DNA of 64,000 nucleotides from Nonlabens sp. (GTDB lineage Bacteria > Bacteroidota > Bacteroidia > Flavobacteriales > Flavobacteriaceae): the NCBI RefSeq assembly GCF_018401815.1, contig NZ_JAGYKG010000001.1, positions 1-64,000 of the forward strand, written 5' to 3'. The position numbers and the translations under genes were made by a program. The notes beneath the pieces are model-generated. The model saw only the letters and a list, made by a program, of their open reading frames with translations, was not told the origin of the DNA and did not search any database. This document shows positions 28,156 to 37,053 of the stretch, piece after piece (the stretch's first letter is position 1; every line of letters begins with the position of its first letter).

Positions 28156-28190
28156 GTATTGCATAATACTATCTTTTAACCATATATTTG
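28156..28190 (+). promoter_or_regulatory. Promoter and possible PadR operator of the DUF4870-PadR-PspC operon
   Basis: TATATTTG at 28183-28190 matches the -7 box, 20 nt before the first start codon. Just upstream, GTATT (28156-28160) and AATAC (28165-28169) form an inverted repeat around GCAT, a plausible binding site for the PadR protein encoded in the operon. The operator call is inference. Confidence 0.5.
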
Positions 28191-28209
28191 CATAAGAAAA
28201 TAATAGGCT

Positions 28210-28710
28210 ATGGAATCAACAAACCAAAATAACTACAAGACTATCGCTACGGGTATTCATTTATTAACCTTTGGAAAATGGATTTTCCCTCTTGGGAATT
28301 TTGTCCTTCCCATTTTGTTATGGATGACGAATTCTAAGAAATCTGAGTTTATAGATAGACACGGTAAACAAGCGATCAACTTTCAGATCAGCATCACACT
28401 GTATACGATTGTACTGGCTTTTATAGGCGGCGGCGTCATCATCGGATCTATGGTTTCTGGAGGGCCTAGTTTATGGAAGGCCATGGATCACGGTACTGAT
28501 TTTCCTTTTTGGAATGATCTGGGCATCTTCAATACTATAGTCACAAGCAGCGTCATCTGTGGCACTGCCATACTTATTCTAGGTGTCATCGACCTGGTAT
28601 GTACGATTCAGGCAGCTATTAAAGCCAATGAAGGTAAAGATTACAATTATCCAATAACGATTCCTTTCATACCTCATCATGAGGAGGTAGAAACACCTAA
28701 TAAAAAATAA
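28210..28710 (+). CDS. DUF4870 (Tic20-like) membrane protein
   Basis: The 166-residue protein has about four hydrophobic segments and the DUF4870 pattern LGNFVLPILLWMTNSKKSEFIDRHGKQAINFQISI, followed by a late I-xxA-xxAxxG-like tail. It is an inner-membrane protein of unknown function. It is the first gene of a four-part transcript with padR (1 nt later) and a PspC protein, a grouping common in Flavobacteria and possibly related to envelope stress. Confidence 0.85.
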   Translation: MESTNQNNYKTIATGIHLLTFGKWIFPLGNFVLPILLWMTNSKKSEFIDRHGKQAINFQISITLYTIVLAFIGGGVIIGSMVSGGPSLWKAMDHGTDFPFWNDLGIFNTIVTSSVICGTAILILGVIDLVCTIQAAIKANEGKDYNYPITIPFIPHHEEVETPNKK

Positions 28711-28711
28711 T

Positions 28712-29053
28712 ATGAAGATAGAAAACACAAAAGCGCAAATGCGTAAAGGGGTTCTCGAATACTGTATTCTTTCCATCTTAAAGGAAGAGGATGCCTACGT
28801 AGCAGAGATTTTGAACACCTTAAAGGACGCCAAAATGCTGGTAGTAGAAGGAACCATATACCCTTTGCTCACCAGGCTTAAAAATGCGGGATTGCTCAAC
28901 TATCGCTGGGAAGAAAGTACCGGTGGCCCGCCACGTAAGTACTACGGGCTTACTGAAACAGGTAAAATTTTCCTGACAGAACTGACCACCACTTGGGACG
29001 ATCTTAAAAATGCTGTAAATTTAGTAACCAAATCAAAAATGACGAAATCATGA
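28712..29053 (+). CDS. PadR family transcriptional regulator
   Basis: This 113-residue winged-helix protein has the PadR pattern: LEYCILSILKEEDAYVAEILNTL, GTIYPLLTRLKNAGLL, and the wing with GGPPRKYYGLTETG. The C-terminal helix is for dimerisation. It probably represses its own operon through the inverted repeat near 28156. It overlaps the PspC gene by 4 nt (ATGA). Confidence 0.93.
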   Translation: MKIENTKAQMRKGVLEYCILSILKEEDAYVAEILNTLKDAKMLVVEGTIYPLLTRLKNAGLLNYRWEESTGGPPRKYYGLTETGKIFLTELTTTWDDLKNAVNLVTKSKMTKS

Positions 29054-30735
29054 ACAAGACCATCAATATAAACCTAGCTGGGCTGTTCTTCCATATAGAT
29101 GAAGATGCCTATCAACGCCTGCAACGTTATATCGCAGCAGTGAATAATTCATTTGCTGGTACTAGCGGTGCTGACGAGATCATGAGCGATATAGAATCGC
29201 GTATTGCAGAGCTTTTTCTAGAAAAAAGAGCTAATGAAATGCAAGTTATTTCCATTACTCATGTAGAGGAAGTGATTGGTATCATGGGTCAGCCTGAAGA
29301 TTATGAAGTAGACGAAGAAATTTTTGAAGAACAAACTTCTCGCAAACACTACAGAAGCACTGGTAAAAACAAACAACTTTTTAGAGATACTCAAAACGGT
29401 TATATAGGCGGAGTTTCTGGAGGTATCGGATACTACTTAGGAATAGATGCCGTATGGATACGTGTGCTTTGGGTGCTTTTGGTGATTTTTAGCGTAGGCT
29501 GGGCCATACCTGTTTATGTGTTGTTATGGATTCTGGTACCCGATGCAGTAACCACTAACCAGCGTTTAACGATGATGGGTAAAGAGGTAAATATCTCTAA
29601 CATTGAAGAGAATTTTAAGCAGGGTTTTGAGCCTGTGGTCGATGGGCAGACCGACGCCGACCACCATATCGTAGGTCAAAAAGGAAAACGCGGATCCATT
29701 AGATTCTTTAATCTAGTAGGAAGATTGATCAAAGGCTTTTTTAAAGCATTGATTAAAATAATAGGCTTGATTGTTTTTTTAACGGCAGTTACAGCACTTA
29801 TTGCTTTAATTATTTCTACCATAACGGCTAGTTTTATAAATGTAGACGGTCAACATTTGATACATTTCTTTGACCTAGTGGTGCCTCAACATCAAGCTTC
29901 TTGGATCCTTTTAACCGCTGCTGTGATCACTTTGGGGATCCCTTTATTAGTGCTCGCTATTTTAGGACTTAAGCTGTTGGTGAATAATTTAAAGTCTATT
30001 GGGATGCCTGCAAAAATAGTTTTGGTAGTTCTATGGATCATATCAGTAATAGTTCTTAGTGTATCTATTGCAAGAATTGCTGCTAGTCAAGCATTTGACG
30101 GGAATGTCATCAAGGTAAATGAATTTGAAATTGATAAAGAAAAGGTCTTTAACTTAAAGTTGTTGAAAGATAATTATTTAGGAGACCAGATTTATGTCAA
30201 TAACAACGGGATCAAAGTCATCGATTATAAAGGTGAAAAAGCTATAAGAATCGATCAAGTTCATGTGGCCATTGCAGTGAGTAGAGATAGCCTGGCGCAT
30301 GTAAATATTAATTTTAAAGCAAAAGGAGATTCCTTTGACACGGCAAAATTAAATGCTGAATCCTTAGTGTACGACTACCAGTTAACTGACTCTACTTTTG
30401 TTGCGCCTAATTATATCATCGCACCTAAAGGCTCTGGTTTACTCGGTCAAAAGGTACATGTGACGATTTATCTACCTGAAGGGACAAAAGCAAAACTGAA
30501 TGAAACATTTCAATACCATTACCGAGGAGACTGGATGATTGATGACGCGTTGGATTTGGGAAGTCTTAGAAATAACACCTTCCAAATCAAAAATGCTAAA
30601 GCTGTATGCTTAGACTGTCCTGTGGTAGATGAAACAGAATCTGGAGACAGCAAGAGTACTAAAGTTATAGACTCCACCACTACTACCGATGGGAAATGGA
30701 ACTACACTGATGAGGATGATGAAAAGTCCGCATGA
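29050..30735 (+). CDS. PspC domain membrane protein
   Basis: The 561-residue protein starts with a helical region (INLAGLFFHIDEDAYQRLQRY), then a PspC domain near 105-165 (RDTQNGYIGGVSGGIGYYLGIDAVWIRVLWVLLV), followed by more membrane segments and a long soluble C-terminal part from about 360 that may face the periplasm. Such fused PspC proteins are typical of Bacteroidota, next to PadR. A role in membrane-stress sensing is inferred from the PspC name only. It overlaps the padR gene by 4 nt and a tiny ORF at its end. Confidence 0.88.
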   Translation: MNKTININLAGLFFHIDEDAYQRLQRYIAAVNNSFAGTSGADEIMSDIESRIAELFLEKRANEMQVISITHVEEVIGIMGQPEDYEVDEEIFEEQTSRKHYRSTGKNKQLFRDTQNGYIGGVSGGIGYYLGIDAVWIRVLWVLLVIFSVGWAIPVYVLLWILVPDAVTTNQRLTMMGKEVNISNIEENFKQGFEPVVDGQTDADHHIVGQKGKRGSIRFFNLVGRLIKGFFKALIKIIGLIVFLTAVTALIALIISTITASFINVDGQHLIHFFDLVVPQHQASWILLTAAVITLGIPLLVLAILGLKLLVNNLKSIGMPAKIVLVVLWIISVIVLSVSIARIAASQAFDGNVIKVNEFEIDKEKVFNLKLLKDNYLGDQIYVNNNGIKVIDYKGEKAIRIDQVHVAIAVSRDSLAHVNINFKAKGDSFDTAKLNAESLVYDYQLTDSTFVAPNYIIAPKGSGLLGQKVHVTIYLPEGTKAKLNETFQYHYRGDWMIDDALDLGSLRNNTFQIKNAKAVCLDCPVVDETESGDSKSTKVIDSTTTTDGKWNYTDEDDEKSA

Positions 30736-30836
30736 CTAAACCTTTAACATTAGGTGGCCTAGAAGTAGGCAAAGTAACAGTTACTAAAACCAAAAAAGCG
30801 GGACCTTTAACCTTTACAAAAACCTATACCTATTAG
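30732..30836 (+). CDS. Tiny coupled ORF (34 residues), K/T-rich
   Basis: The ATG overlaps the PspC stop codon (ATGA). The frame codes for 34 residues beginning MTKPLTLGGLEVGKV, rich in Lys and Thr and without a signal peptide, and ends 50 nt before a terminator. I know no family for it. It fits the operon by coupling, but chance cannot be excluded for an ORF this short. Confidence 0.4.
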   Translation: MTKPLTLGGLEVGKVTVTKTKKAGPLTFTKTYTY

Positions 30837-30889
30837 AAACAATTTTCAGTTGACGTTCTGCACTTGTGATTGAGATGTAGAACTCTTAG

Positions 30890-30918
30890 CCGCTCCATTT
30901 CGCTATGGAGCGGTTTTT
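30890..30918 (+). terminator. Terminator of the DUF4870-PadR-PspC operon
   Basis: CCGCTCCAT (30890-30898) pairs with ATGGAGCGG (30905-30913) around a 6-nt loop and is followed by TTTTT. Confidence 0.88.
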
Positions 30919-30922
30919 GTTT

Positions 30923-30930
30923 TACCTTTG
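30923..30930 (+). promoter_or_regulatory. -7 box of the DUF2807 gene
   Basis: TACCTTTG, a match to TAnnTTTG, 17 nt before the start codon and just after the upstream operon terminator. No clear -33 element. Confidence 0.5.
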
Positions 30931-30947
30931 ACAAATAAATTATCCTT

Positions 30948-31772
30948 ATGAAAAAATTACTACTTTTTGTTTTCGTGTTGACTACTGCAGCAACAAGCGC
31001 TCAAGAGATGATCAAAGTAAAAGGGAATCGCCAGGTAACTACCGAGGTAAGTGCGATTGCACCTTTTAAAACATTAGAGATAAGCGATGATTATGAAGTA
31101 GAAATCATTCCAGGGGCTTCTCCCCAACTAGAAGTCACCACAGACTCTAATTTACATCAATATATTGAAGCAAGAGTAATAGATGGTCAACTAGTTATTA
31201 CTTCTACAGCTAGAATACGTTCTAAAAAAGAGATGAAATTCCGAATCATTTATGGACCTGAATTAAAGTCCATAATGGTTACTGATAATGCCGTACTCTC
31301 CTCGGTTACGAGTCTTGAATTTAAAGAATTAGACTTAAGTGTAGAAAAAGATGCAAAAGTGTACCTGACAGCCAAGGTAACAAAATTAACGCTTAATGCA
31401 GCATTGAACACCAAATCAGAATTGAATTTAAGTGGTAAAAATGCTGTGATTCATCTTAGAAATAAGGCCGATTTAAAAGCGTTGATCAAATATGAAAATT
31501 TAGATTTGCATGTGGGAGATCGAGCAAGTGCTAAGATAGAGGGCGATATCAAAAACGGGAAAATCAACTTGACTGAAAACGCATCCCTCGAGGGTAAAAA
31601 CCTAGTTATAGATGAATTAATCTTAACAATTAATAATAATGCTCGTACCGGAATTAATGTAAAAAATAATCTTTCTATAGACTCTAGTGATGATGCAAAA
31701 GTAACTCTTTACAATACCCCTAAAATAGAAATTCAGCAATTTATAGGAAAATCTGTTTTGAATAAAGAGTAA
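30948..31772 (+). CDS. DUF2807 (GIN domain) exported protein
   Basis: The 274-residue protein has a signal peptide (about 1-18, cut after TSA) and the GIN-domain (DUF2807) pattern of repeated short beta strands: FKTLEISDDYEVEIIPG, LVITSTARIRSKKEMKFRIIY, ELDLSVEKDAKVYL, ending in DDAKVTLYNTP. It is likely an all-beta adhesin-like envelope protein of unknown role. It often accompanies PspC/PadR genes in Flavobacteria, and does so here in its own transcript. A perfect terminator follows. Confidence 0.88.
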   Translation: MKKLLLFVFVLTTAATSAQEMIKVKGNRQVTTEVSAIAPFKTLEISDDYEVEIIPGASPQLEVTTDSNLHQYIEARVIDGQLVITSTARIRSKKEMKFRIIYGPELKSIMVTDNAVLSSVTSLEFKELDLSVEKDAKVYLTAKVTKLTLNAALNTKSELNLSGKNAVIHLRNKADLKALIKYENLDLHVGDRASAKIEGDIKNGKINLTENASLEGKNLVIDELILTINNNARTGINVKNNLSIDSSDDAKVTLYNTPKIEIQQFIGKSVLNKE

Positions 31773-31793
31773 TGTTAGACGTTAGATAACTTT

Positions 31794-31832
31794 AAAAACC
31801 CCCTAATCAATTGCTTTGATTAGGGGGTTTTT
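31794..31832. terminator. Terminator after the DUF2807 gene
   Basis: A 17-bp stem (31794-31810 with 31816-31832) around TTGCT, A-run before and T-run after, so it can work in both directions. Confidence 0.92.
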
Positions 31833-31896
31833 ATAAAGATTCTTATCAATTTTACAACACAAATTTAAGAAAATACACACCTGAGGTTGTACTACT

Positions 31897-31933
31897 AAAA
31901 AGTCTCTTTAAAGCAAGTTCAAAGAGACTTTTT
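31897..31933. terminator. Terminator after trxB
   Basis: AAAAAGTCTCTTT (31897-31909) pairs with AAAGAGACTTTTT (31921-31933). It lies 28 nt past the trxB stop and suits the minus strand. Confidence 0.85.
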
Positions 31934-31960
31934 GTGATCCAATCACCCTGTTTGAACCGT

Positions 31961-32947
31961 TTATTTAATACTGTAATCTCCAGCTTTAACTTCTTCCACA
32001 ATTCCTATTTCTGCTAGGTAGCGCTCAGAATCTAGCGCGGCCATACAACCAGTTCCTGCAGCGGTAACTGCTTGTCTGTATATTTTATCTTGTACATCTC
32101 CACAAGCGAAAACACCTGGAAGATTTGTTTTAGTAGAACCTGGAACCGTTTTCAAATAACCATCTTCTTCCATTTCCAATTGGCCTTTAAAAATATCTGT
32201 ATTAGGCTTATGACCTATGGCAATAAAAATTCCTGTAATATCAATTTCATGTTTTACTTGGGTTTGATTGTTAACAATGCGCAATCCTTCCACTACAGTA
32301 TCTCCTAAGACTTCATCTACCTCAGAGTTGTACAATACTTTAATATTTTTTAAACCGTGAACTCTATGTTGCATTGCTTTTGAGGCACGCATGTGATCTT
32401 TGCGCACTAGCATGGTTACGCTTTTACAAATATTAGCTAGGTACGAAGCTTCTTCTGCAGCAGTATCTCCTGCTCCTACTATAGCTACATCTTGATTTTT
32501 ATAAAAGAACCCATCACAAACGGCACAAGCACTTACTCCACCACCTCGCAATCTTTGCTCACTTGGTATGTTTAAATATTTGGCAGTTGCACCTGTAGAA
32601 ATAATGACGGTATTGGCTTCAATTTTTGTTTTACCGTCTACAATGGCCGTATGAATGCCACCTTTTTCTTTAGAAAAATGCACTTCAGTAACCATTCCAA
32701 TGCGCACTTGGGTTCCAAAACGCTCGGCTTGTTTCTGTAGGTCCACCATCATGGCAGGTCCATCAATTCCATTTGGATACCCTGGAAAATTATCAACCTC
32801 TGTAGTTGTGGTAAGTTGTCCACCTGGCTCCATACCTGTGTATACCACTGGCTTCATATCTGCACGTGCGGCATAAATAGCAGCGGTATATCCTGCAGGT
32901 CCTGAACCTATGATCAAACATTTTATTCTTTCTATATTCTCTGACAT
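31961..32947 (-). CDS. trxB: Thioredoxin reductase
   Basis: This flavoenzyme transfers electrons from NADPH to thioredoxin. The FAD loop GSGPAGYTAAIYAAR and the redox pair in CAVCDGFF (141-144) are present, along with the NADP loop GAGDTAAEEA and the C-terminal GVFACGDVQD. I start at the ATG at 32947 (MSENIERI): the longer frame from 32992 would include the -7 box at 32968-32975. It stands alone and could reduce the thioredoxin-like and peroxiredoxin proteins encoded near 37-38.5 kb. Confidence 0.95.
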   Translation of the reverse strand: MSENIERIKCLIIGSGPAGYTAAIYAARADMKPVVYTGMEPGGQLTTTTEVDNFPGYPNGIDGPAMMVDLQKQAERFGTQVRIGMVTEVHFSKEKGGIHTAIVDGKTKIEANTVIISTGATAKYLNIPSEQRLRGGGVSACAVCDGFFYKNQDVAIVGAGDTAAEEASYLANICKSVTMLVRKDHMRASKAMQHRVHGLKNIKVLYNSEVDEVLGDTVVEGLRIVNNQTQVKHEIDITGIFIAIGHKPNTDIFKGQLEMEEDGYLKTVPGSTKTNLPGVFACGDVQDKIYRQAVTAAGTGCMAALDSERYLAEIGIVEEVKAGDYSIK

Positions 32948-32967
32948 AATTGTAAAACTTTGAGATA

Positions 32968-32975
32968 CAAATATA
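32968..32975 (-). promoter_or_regulatory. -7 box that sets the trxB start
   Basis: The minus strand reads TATATTTG, an exact match to TAnnTTTG, 20 nt before the ATG at 32947. It supports the shorter start for TrxB. Confidence 0.6.
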
Positions 32976-33053
32976 AGAGCATGACTTCTCAATACCTTAA
33001 TCTATCGATCACTATTTATTATCCATTTATTAAGGATTTCCATAATTGCGAGA

Positions 33054-33061
33054 TACCTTTG
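33054..33061 (+). promoter_or_regulatory. -7 box of the cupin gene
   Basis: TACCTTTG, only 4 nt before the ATG at 33066, so the transcript would be leaderless or nearly so. Confidence 0.5.
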
Positions 33062-33065
33062 ATTT

Positions 33066-33614
33066 ATGCCACAAGTATACCTCAATCCTGTTACCAAAGA
33101 AAAAGCCAGTATTCTAAAAACTAGTGCTCAAACTCATGGTGCTTATATTTTAATAGAGGTAGTATTACAACCTGGTGGAGGTAACCCTATACATTTCCAT
33201 AAGAGGTTTACAGAAGATTTCTATCCGCTGCAAGGTACTTTAGGAGTTCATTATTTAGGTGAGGAGCTTTTCTTGCGGCCTGGTATGCAGTTTAAAATAC
33301 CCTTGTTGGATGCGCATCGTTTTTATAATCCTGGGGATCAAACTATTGTTTTTAGAGCAAAATTAGAGCCCGGCCAGCCCGGATTTGAAAACTTTATTGC
33401 CGTCCTTTTTGGTTTTGTAGGTGATGGAACAACCTTTGGTAAGAAGCAGGTACCGTTTCACCCATTGCATGCAGTTTTATTGCTGCACTGGGTTGATAAT
33501 CAAGTAGATCATTTCTTATTTAGATGCATCAAACCCTTATTATCTGTATTGGTGACGCTTTCGCGAAAGCTAGGTTATGAAAAGCACCTGCTGCAAAAAT
33601 ATAAATCTCTTTGA
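33066..33614 (+). CDS. Cupin-domain protein
   Basis: The 182-residue protein has one cupin_2 barrel with the metal-ligand motif GGNPIHFHKRFTEDFYPLQG, then LFLRPGMQFKIPLLDAHRFYNPG. The C-terminal third (about 115-182) is a helical extension. It may bind a small ligand; the function is unknown. A palindrome variant (33556-33570) falls in the late helix and encodes LSRK. Confidence 0.8.
   Translation: MPQVYLNPVTKEKASILKTSAQTHGAYILIEVVLQPGGGNPIHFHKRFTEDFYPLQGTLGVHYLGEELFLRPGMQFKIPLLDAHRFYNPGDQTIVFRAKLEPGQPGFENFIAVLFGFVGDGTTFGKKQVPFHPLHAVLLLHWVDNQVDHFLFRCIKPLLSVLVTLSRKLGYEKHLLQKYKSL
33556..33570. repeat. Dispersed palindrome, copy in the cupin gene
   Basis: CGCTTTCGCGAAAGC within the coding sequence, read in a third frame (encodes LSRK). 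Confidence 0.85.
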
Positions 33615-33672
33615 CGTCTAATTTGCAACTCAATATACAAAATCGTAACATTACAGTTCATCAAATGCCCTT

Positions 33673-35181
33673 ATGGAAAGCCCAAACATCAACCAAGAAG
33701 AAGAAAAAATAATTGAAAATAACGAACTTACTATATGGGAAGCGCTTATTCCTGTTTTTGCCCTTGTTGGGATGCTCGCTGTTAATGTCTATATCTATGG
33801 TGATGATTCTTTAAGCGGTTCTAATCAGTTTGTACTGCTATTAGGAGCTACGGTAGCTGGTATAGTAGGCTATTTAAATAAGGTTTCTTACACTACTATG
33901 ATAGAGGAAGTAGCACAGAACTTAAAATCTACTACTGGAGCCATTTTAATTCTTTTAATGGTAGGAGCACTTGCAGGTACGTGGCTGTTAAGTGGTATCA
34001 TCCCCACTATGATTTATTACGGTCTTGATATCTTAAATCCGTCTATATTCCTTGCTGCCTGTGTGCTTATTTGTTCGGTAATTTCGATCGCCACTGGAAG
34101 CAGTTGGACGACTAGTGCTACTGTAGGTATTGCGTTAATAGGAATTGCCGGCGCACTAGACATCAGTGCCGGAATGACGGCTGGTGCCGTGTTAAGTGGG
34201 GCTTATTTTGGCGATAAGCTGAGTCCGTTGAGTGATACGACCAACCTAGCACCTGCGATGGCAGGAACAGATCTATTTACACACATCAAATACATGACCC
34301 TTACCACAGTGCCTACTATTGCTATAACGCTACTTGTTTTTATCATTATAGGATTTAATCTAGATACTACTGGTGTGGCCGATGTTTCACAATATCAGGA
34401 GGCTATTGACGCTACCTTTAATACCTCTCCTATACTATTTGTGGTTCCTATAGTGGTTATTGCCATGATTATAAAAAAAGTATCTCCTTTAATCGCTTTA
34501 TTGATAGGAACTCTTTTAGCAGGTGTCTTTGCTTTGATGTTCCAACCAGAATTGGTGCATGCTATTTCTGGAGTAAAAGAATGGAATGCCACTGCTATGT
34601 ATAAAGGTGTTATGAATGCCATTACTGTAAAAACGGTGGTAGTTCCAGTAACTGATAATCCAGAGATTGCCGAAAAACTAAGTGGCCTCTTTGAAGGAAA
34701 AGGAATGGAGTCCATGTTGGGAACGATCTGGCTGATTATTTGTGCAATGGTTTTTGGGGGTATTATGGATGCCATAGGTGCTTTGTCACGCATCAGTCGT
34801 GCACTACTTCATTTATTTGACTCTGTTTTTGGGCTGTTTGCTAGCACAGTAGTAAGCTGTCTAGCGATTAATGTGACGGCAAGTGATCAATACCTGGCCA
34901 TAGTCGTGCCTGGAAAAATGTACGCTAAGGCTTATGCCGAAAAAGGCCTAGCCCCAGAAAACCTTTCTAGAACCCTAGAAGATTCTGGTACGGTAACCAG
35001 TGCGTTGATTCCATGGAATACTTGTGGAGCTTATCAAAGTTCTACCTTAGGCGTAGACGTAAAAGATTACTTTATCTATGCGATATTCAACTGGCTTTCT
35101 CCTTTTATGACCTTATTGTTTGCAGCTTTTAGAATAAAAATTAAACAACTAAGTGCTCAAGCACCTACTAGGAGTAGCTGA
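33673..35181 (+). CDS. nhaC: Na+/H+ antiporter, NhaC family
   Basis: The 502-residue protein has about twelve transmembrane segments with the NhaC blocks LLMVGALAGTWLLSGIIP, ATGSSWTTSATVGIALIG, GAVLSGAYFGDKLSPLSDTTNLAPA and late TASDQYLAIVVPGKM, then SGTVTSALIPWNTCGAYQ. It would exchange sodium for protons at the inner membrane, useful in saline habitats. It is followed at 74 nt by a metallo-beta-lactamase-fold gene. Confidence 0.93.
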   Translation: MESPNINQEEEKIIENNELTIWEALIPVFALVGMLAVNVYIYGDDSLSGSNQFVLLLGATVAGIVGYLNKVSYTTMIEEVAQNLKSTTGAILILLMVGALAGTWLLSGIIPTMIYYGLDILNPSIFLAACVLICSVISIATGSSWTTSATVGIALIGIAGALDISAGMTAGAVLSGAYFGDKLSPLSDTTNLAPAMAGTDLFTHIKYMTLTTVPTIAITLLVFIIIGFNLDTTGVADVSQYQEAIDATFNTSPILFVVPIVVIAMIIKKVSPLIALLIGTLLAGVFALMFQPELVHAISGVKEWNATAMYKGVMNAITVKTVVVPVTDNPEIAEKLSGLFEGKGMESMLGTIWLIICAMVFGGIMDAIGALSRISRALLHLFDSVFGLFASTVVSCLAINVTASDQYLAIVVPGKMYAKAYAEKGLAPENLSRTLEDSGTVTSALIPWNTCGAYQSSTLGVDVKDYFIYAIFNWLSPFMTLLFAAFRIKIKQLSAQAPTRSS

Positions 35182-35254
35182 GGAGAAAAACCTTTACAAC
35201 TATAAGAGCTAGACTATAGAAATGGCTCAGTCACATTTGTATAAATAAATAAAA

Positions 35255-36130
35255 ATGAAAAAATTACTTTTTGCGCTACCTCTAGTTATTGGATGCATTT
35301 CTGCTGCACAAAACAAATTTGACGAGCTAGAAGTCATTACTCATGAGGTAACCCAAAACGTTTACATGCTAGAAGGCGCCGGAGGGAATATATTGATTCA
35401 AGTAGGAGAATCTGAAGTAGTCATGATCGATTCACCATACGCAGCTTTAAGTGATCAATTAAAAAAAGAAATTGCAAGGATTACCGACAAGCCTCTGAAA
35501 TACCTCATCAACACCCACCATCACGGTGACCATACGGGAGGAAATGAAAATTTCAATACCAAAGAAATAAGCATTATTGCACATAGTAATGTAAGAAACC
35601 GATTGATAGAAAGTGAAAAAAACGAAAACTTTTTACCGGAGAAAGTACTTGAAGAAGAGTTTATAGTATCACTGATTGATGAAGACGACTTAATTATTCA
35701 CGTACACAATGCCCATACCGACGGGGATAGCTTTGTTTACCTTACTAAGAATAATGTAGTACATATGGGTGATGTTTTTTTTAATGCCCGTTATCCTTTT
35801 ATAGATCTCGACTCTGGCGGCTCCATAAGTGGGTACATCACAGCACAAAAGAAGGTCTTGAATACCATAAATGAAGATACTAAAATTGTTCCAGGCCATG
35901 GAGCTCTTGCTTCTTATAAGGATCTCGCTGACTACATTCCAATGCTGGTGGATTTAAAAACACAAATTCAAAAAGAGATACGTGATGGAAAAACTCGAGA
36001 ACAAGTTGAGAAAAACAATTCCATAACTAAAAAATACGATGCAAAAGGTTTTGGTGATGGGTATGTCAGTTCAGAAAAAATTCGAACTGTGATTTACGAT
36101 AGTTTAATTTTAGAAACTACCCACAAGTAA
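35255..36130 (+). CDS. Exported MBL-fold metallohydrolase
   Basis: The 291-residue protein has a signal peptide (cut around AAQ, residue 19) and the metallo-beta-lactamase metal motif THHHGDHTGG (87-96), followed by VHNAHTDGDSFVYL and GDVFF, and VPGHG (third ligand set). It binds two metals and hydrolyses an unknown substrate in the periplasm; lactamase activity is not implied. It is followed after 11 nt by a patatin gene. Confidence 0.9.
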   Translation: MKKLLFALPLVIGCISAAQNKFDELEVITHEVTQNVYMLEGAGGNILIQVGESEVVMIDSPYAALSDQLKKEIARITDKPLKYLINTHHHGDHTGGNENFNTKEISIIAHSNVRNRLIESEKNENFLPEKVLEEEFIVSLIDEDDLIIHVHNAHTDGDSFVYLTKNNVVHMGDVFFNARYPFIDLDSGGSISGYITAQKKVLNTINEDTKIVPGHGALASYKDLADYIPMLVDLKTQIQKEIRDGKTREQVEKNNSITKKYDAKGFGDGYVSSEKIRTVIYDSLILETTHK

Positions 36131-36141
36131 TATCAAATTCT

Positions 36142-37053
36142 ATGAAGGCCCTTGTGATTTCTGGTGGTGGTAGTAAAGGAGCTTTTGCAGGTGGTGTGGC
36201 ACAGTACCTACAGGGAGAATTAGGTCATGAATACGATTTATACATTGGCACTTCTACGGGTAGCTTGCTCATCTCGCATCTCGCATTAAATAAAATAGCT
36301 GAAATTAAAGACGTATACACCAATGTCAATCAATCTTCTATTTTCAATCGCAGGCCTTTTTTAGTGAAGCGAGATAAATTTGGTCAGGATCAAATCAGTA
36401 TCAACCATTTTAAGGTATTGCGTAATTTCTTTAGGGGGTCTAAAACCTTTGGTGAGAGCAAAAACCTGAGAAAACTTATCGCAAACACCCTTTCTAAAGA
36501 AGAATTTCTAACACTAAAAAATGGTGCTAAAGATGTAGTGGTGACCGTTTCCAACCTTTCTTTAAATGAGACCGAATACAAATCTATCAAGGATTTTGAC
36601 TACGAAGATTTTATAGACTGGATCTGGATTTCTTGTAATTACATTCCGTTTATGAGCTTGGTCAGAAAAAATGGCTGTGAATATGCTGACGGAGGTTTTG
36701 GGAGCATGGTCCCTATCAAAGAAGCTATAGATCGCGGTGCTACTGAAGTAGATGTTATTATTCTAGAAACAGAAGTGACCCATTACAACAACTTACCCTC
36801 TAAAAACGTATTCTCTCTATTATCTAATCTTCACGGTTTTATGATGGACCGCATTGAAAAGCAGAACATAATTATTGGCAAATACGTCGCTGGCCATCAA
36901 GATGCCATTATCAATTTATATTACACCCCCACCGTTTTAACTACCAACTCGCTGATCTTTAAAAAAGAGAAAATGAAAATATGGTGGGAAAGTGGTTACC
37001 AATTTGCAGCCAGTAAAAATTTAGAGCTTAATGAAATTAAGGCTGATGAGTAA
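36142..37053 (+). CDS. Patatin-like phospholipase
   Basis: This 303-residue protein has the oxyanion motif SGGGSKGAFAGG (7-18), the nucleophile elbow GTSTG (S38) and the catalytic Asp in YADGGFGSMVP (about 178-188). It is a cytoplasmic-type lipid acyl hydrolase with no signal peptide. It may share a transcript with the upstream MBL gene. A gap of 380 nt separates it from the peroxiredoxin gene. Confidence 0.93.
   Translation: MKALVISGGGSKGAFAGGVAQYLQGELGHEYDLYIGTSTGSLLISHLALNKIAEIKDVYTNVNQSSIFNRRPFLVKRDKFGQDQISINHFKVLRNFFRGSKTFGESKNLRKLIANTLSKEEFLTLKNGAKDVVVTVSNLSLNETEYKSIKDFDYEDFIDWIWISCNYIPFMSLVRKNGCEYADGGFGSMVPIKEAIDRGATEVDVIILETEVTHYNNLPSKNVFSLLSNLHGFMMDRIEKQNIIIGKYVAGHQDAIINLYYTPTVLTTNSLIFKKEKMKIWWESGYQFAASKNLELNEIKADE

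Noticed and set aside
32948..32992. Extended N-terminus for TrxB
   Set aside because: It would contain the -7 promoter box, and FAD-binding homology starts after the ATG at 32947.
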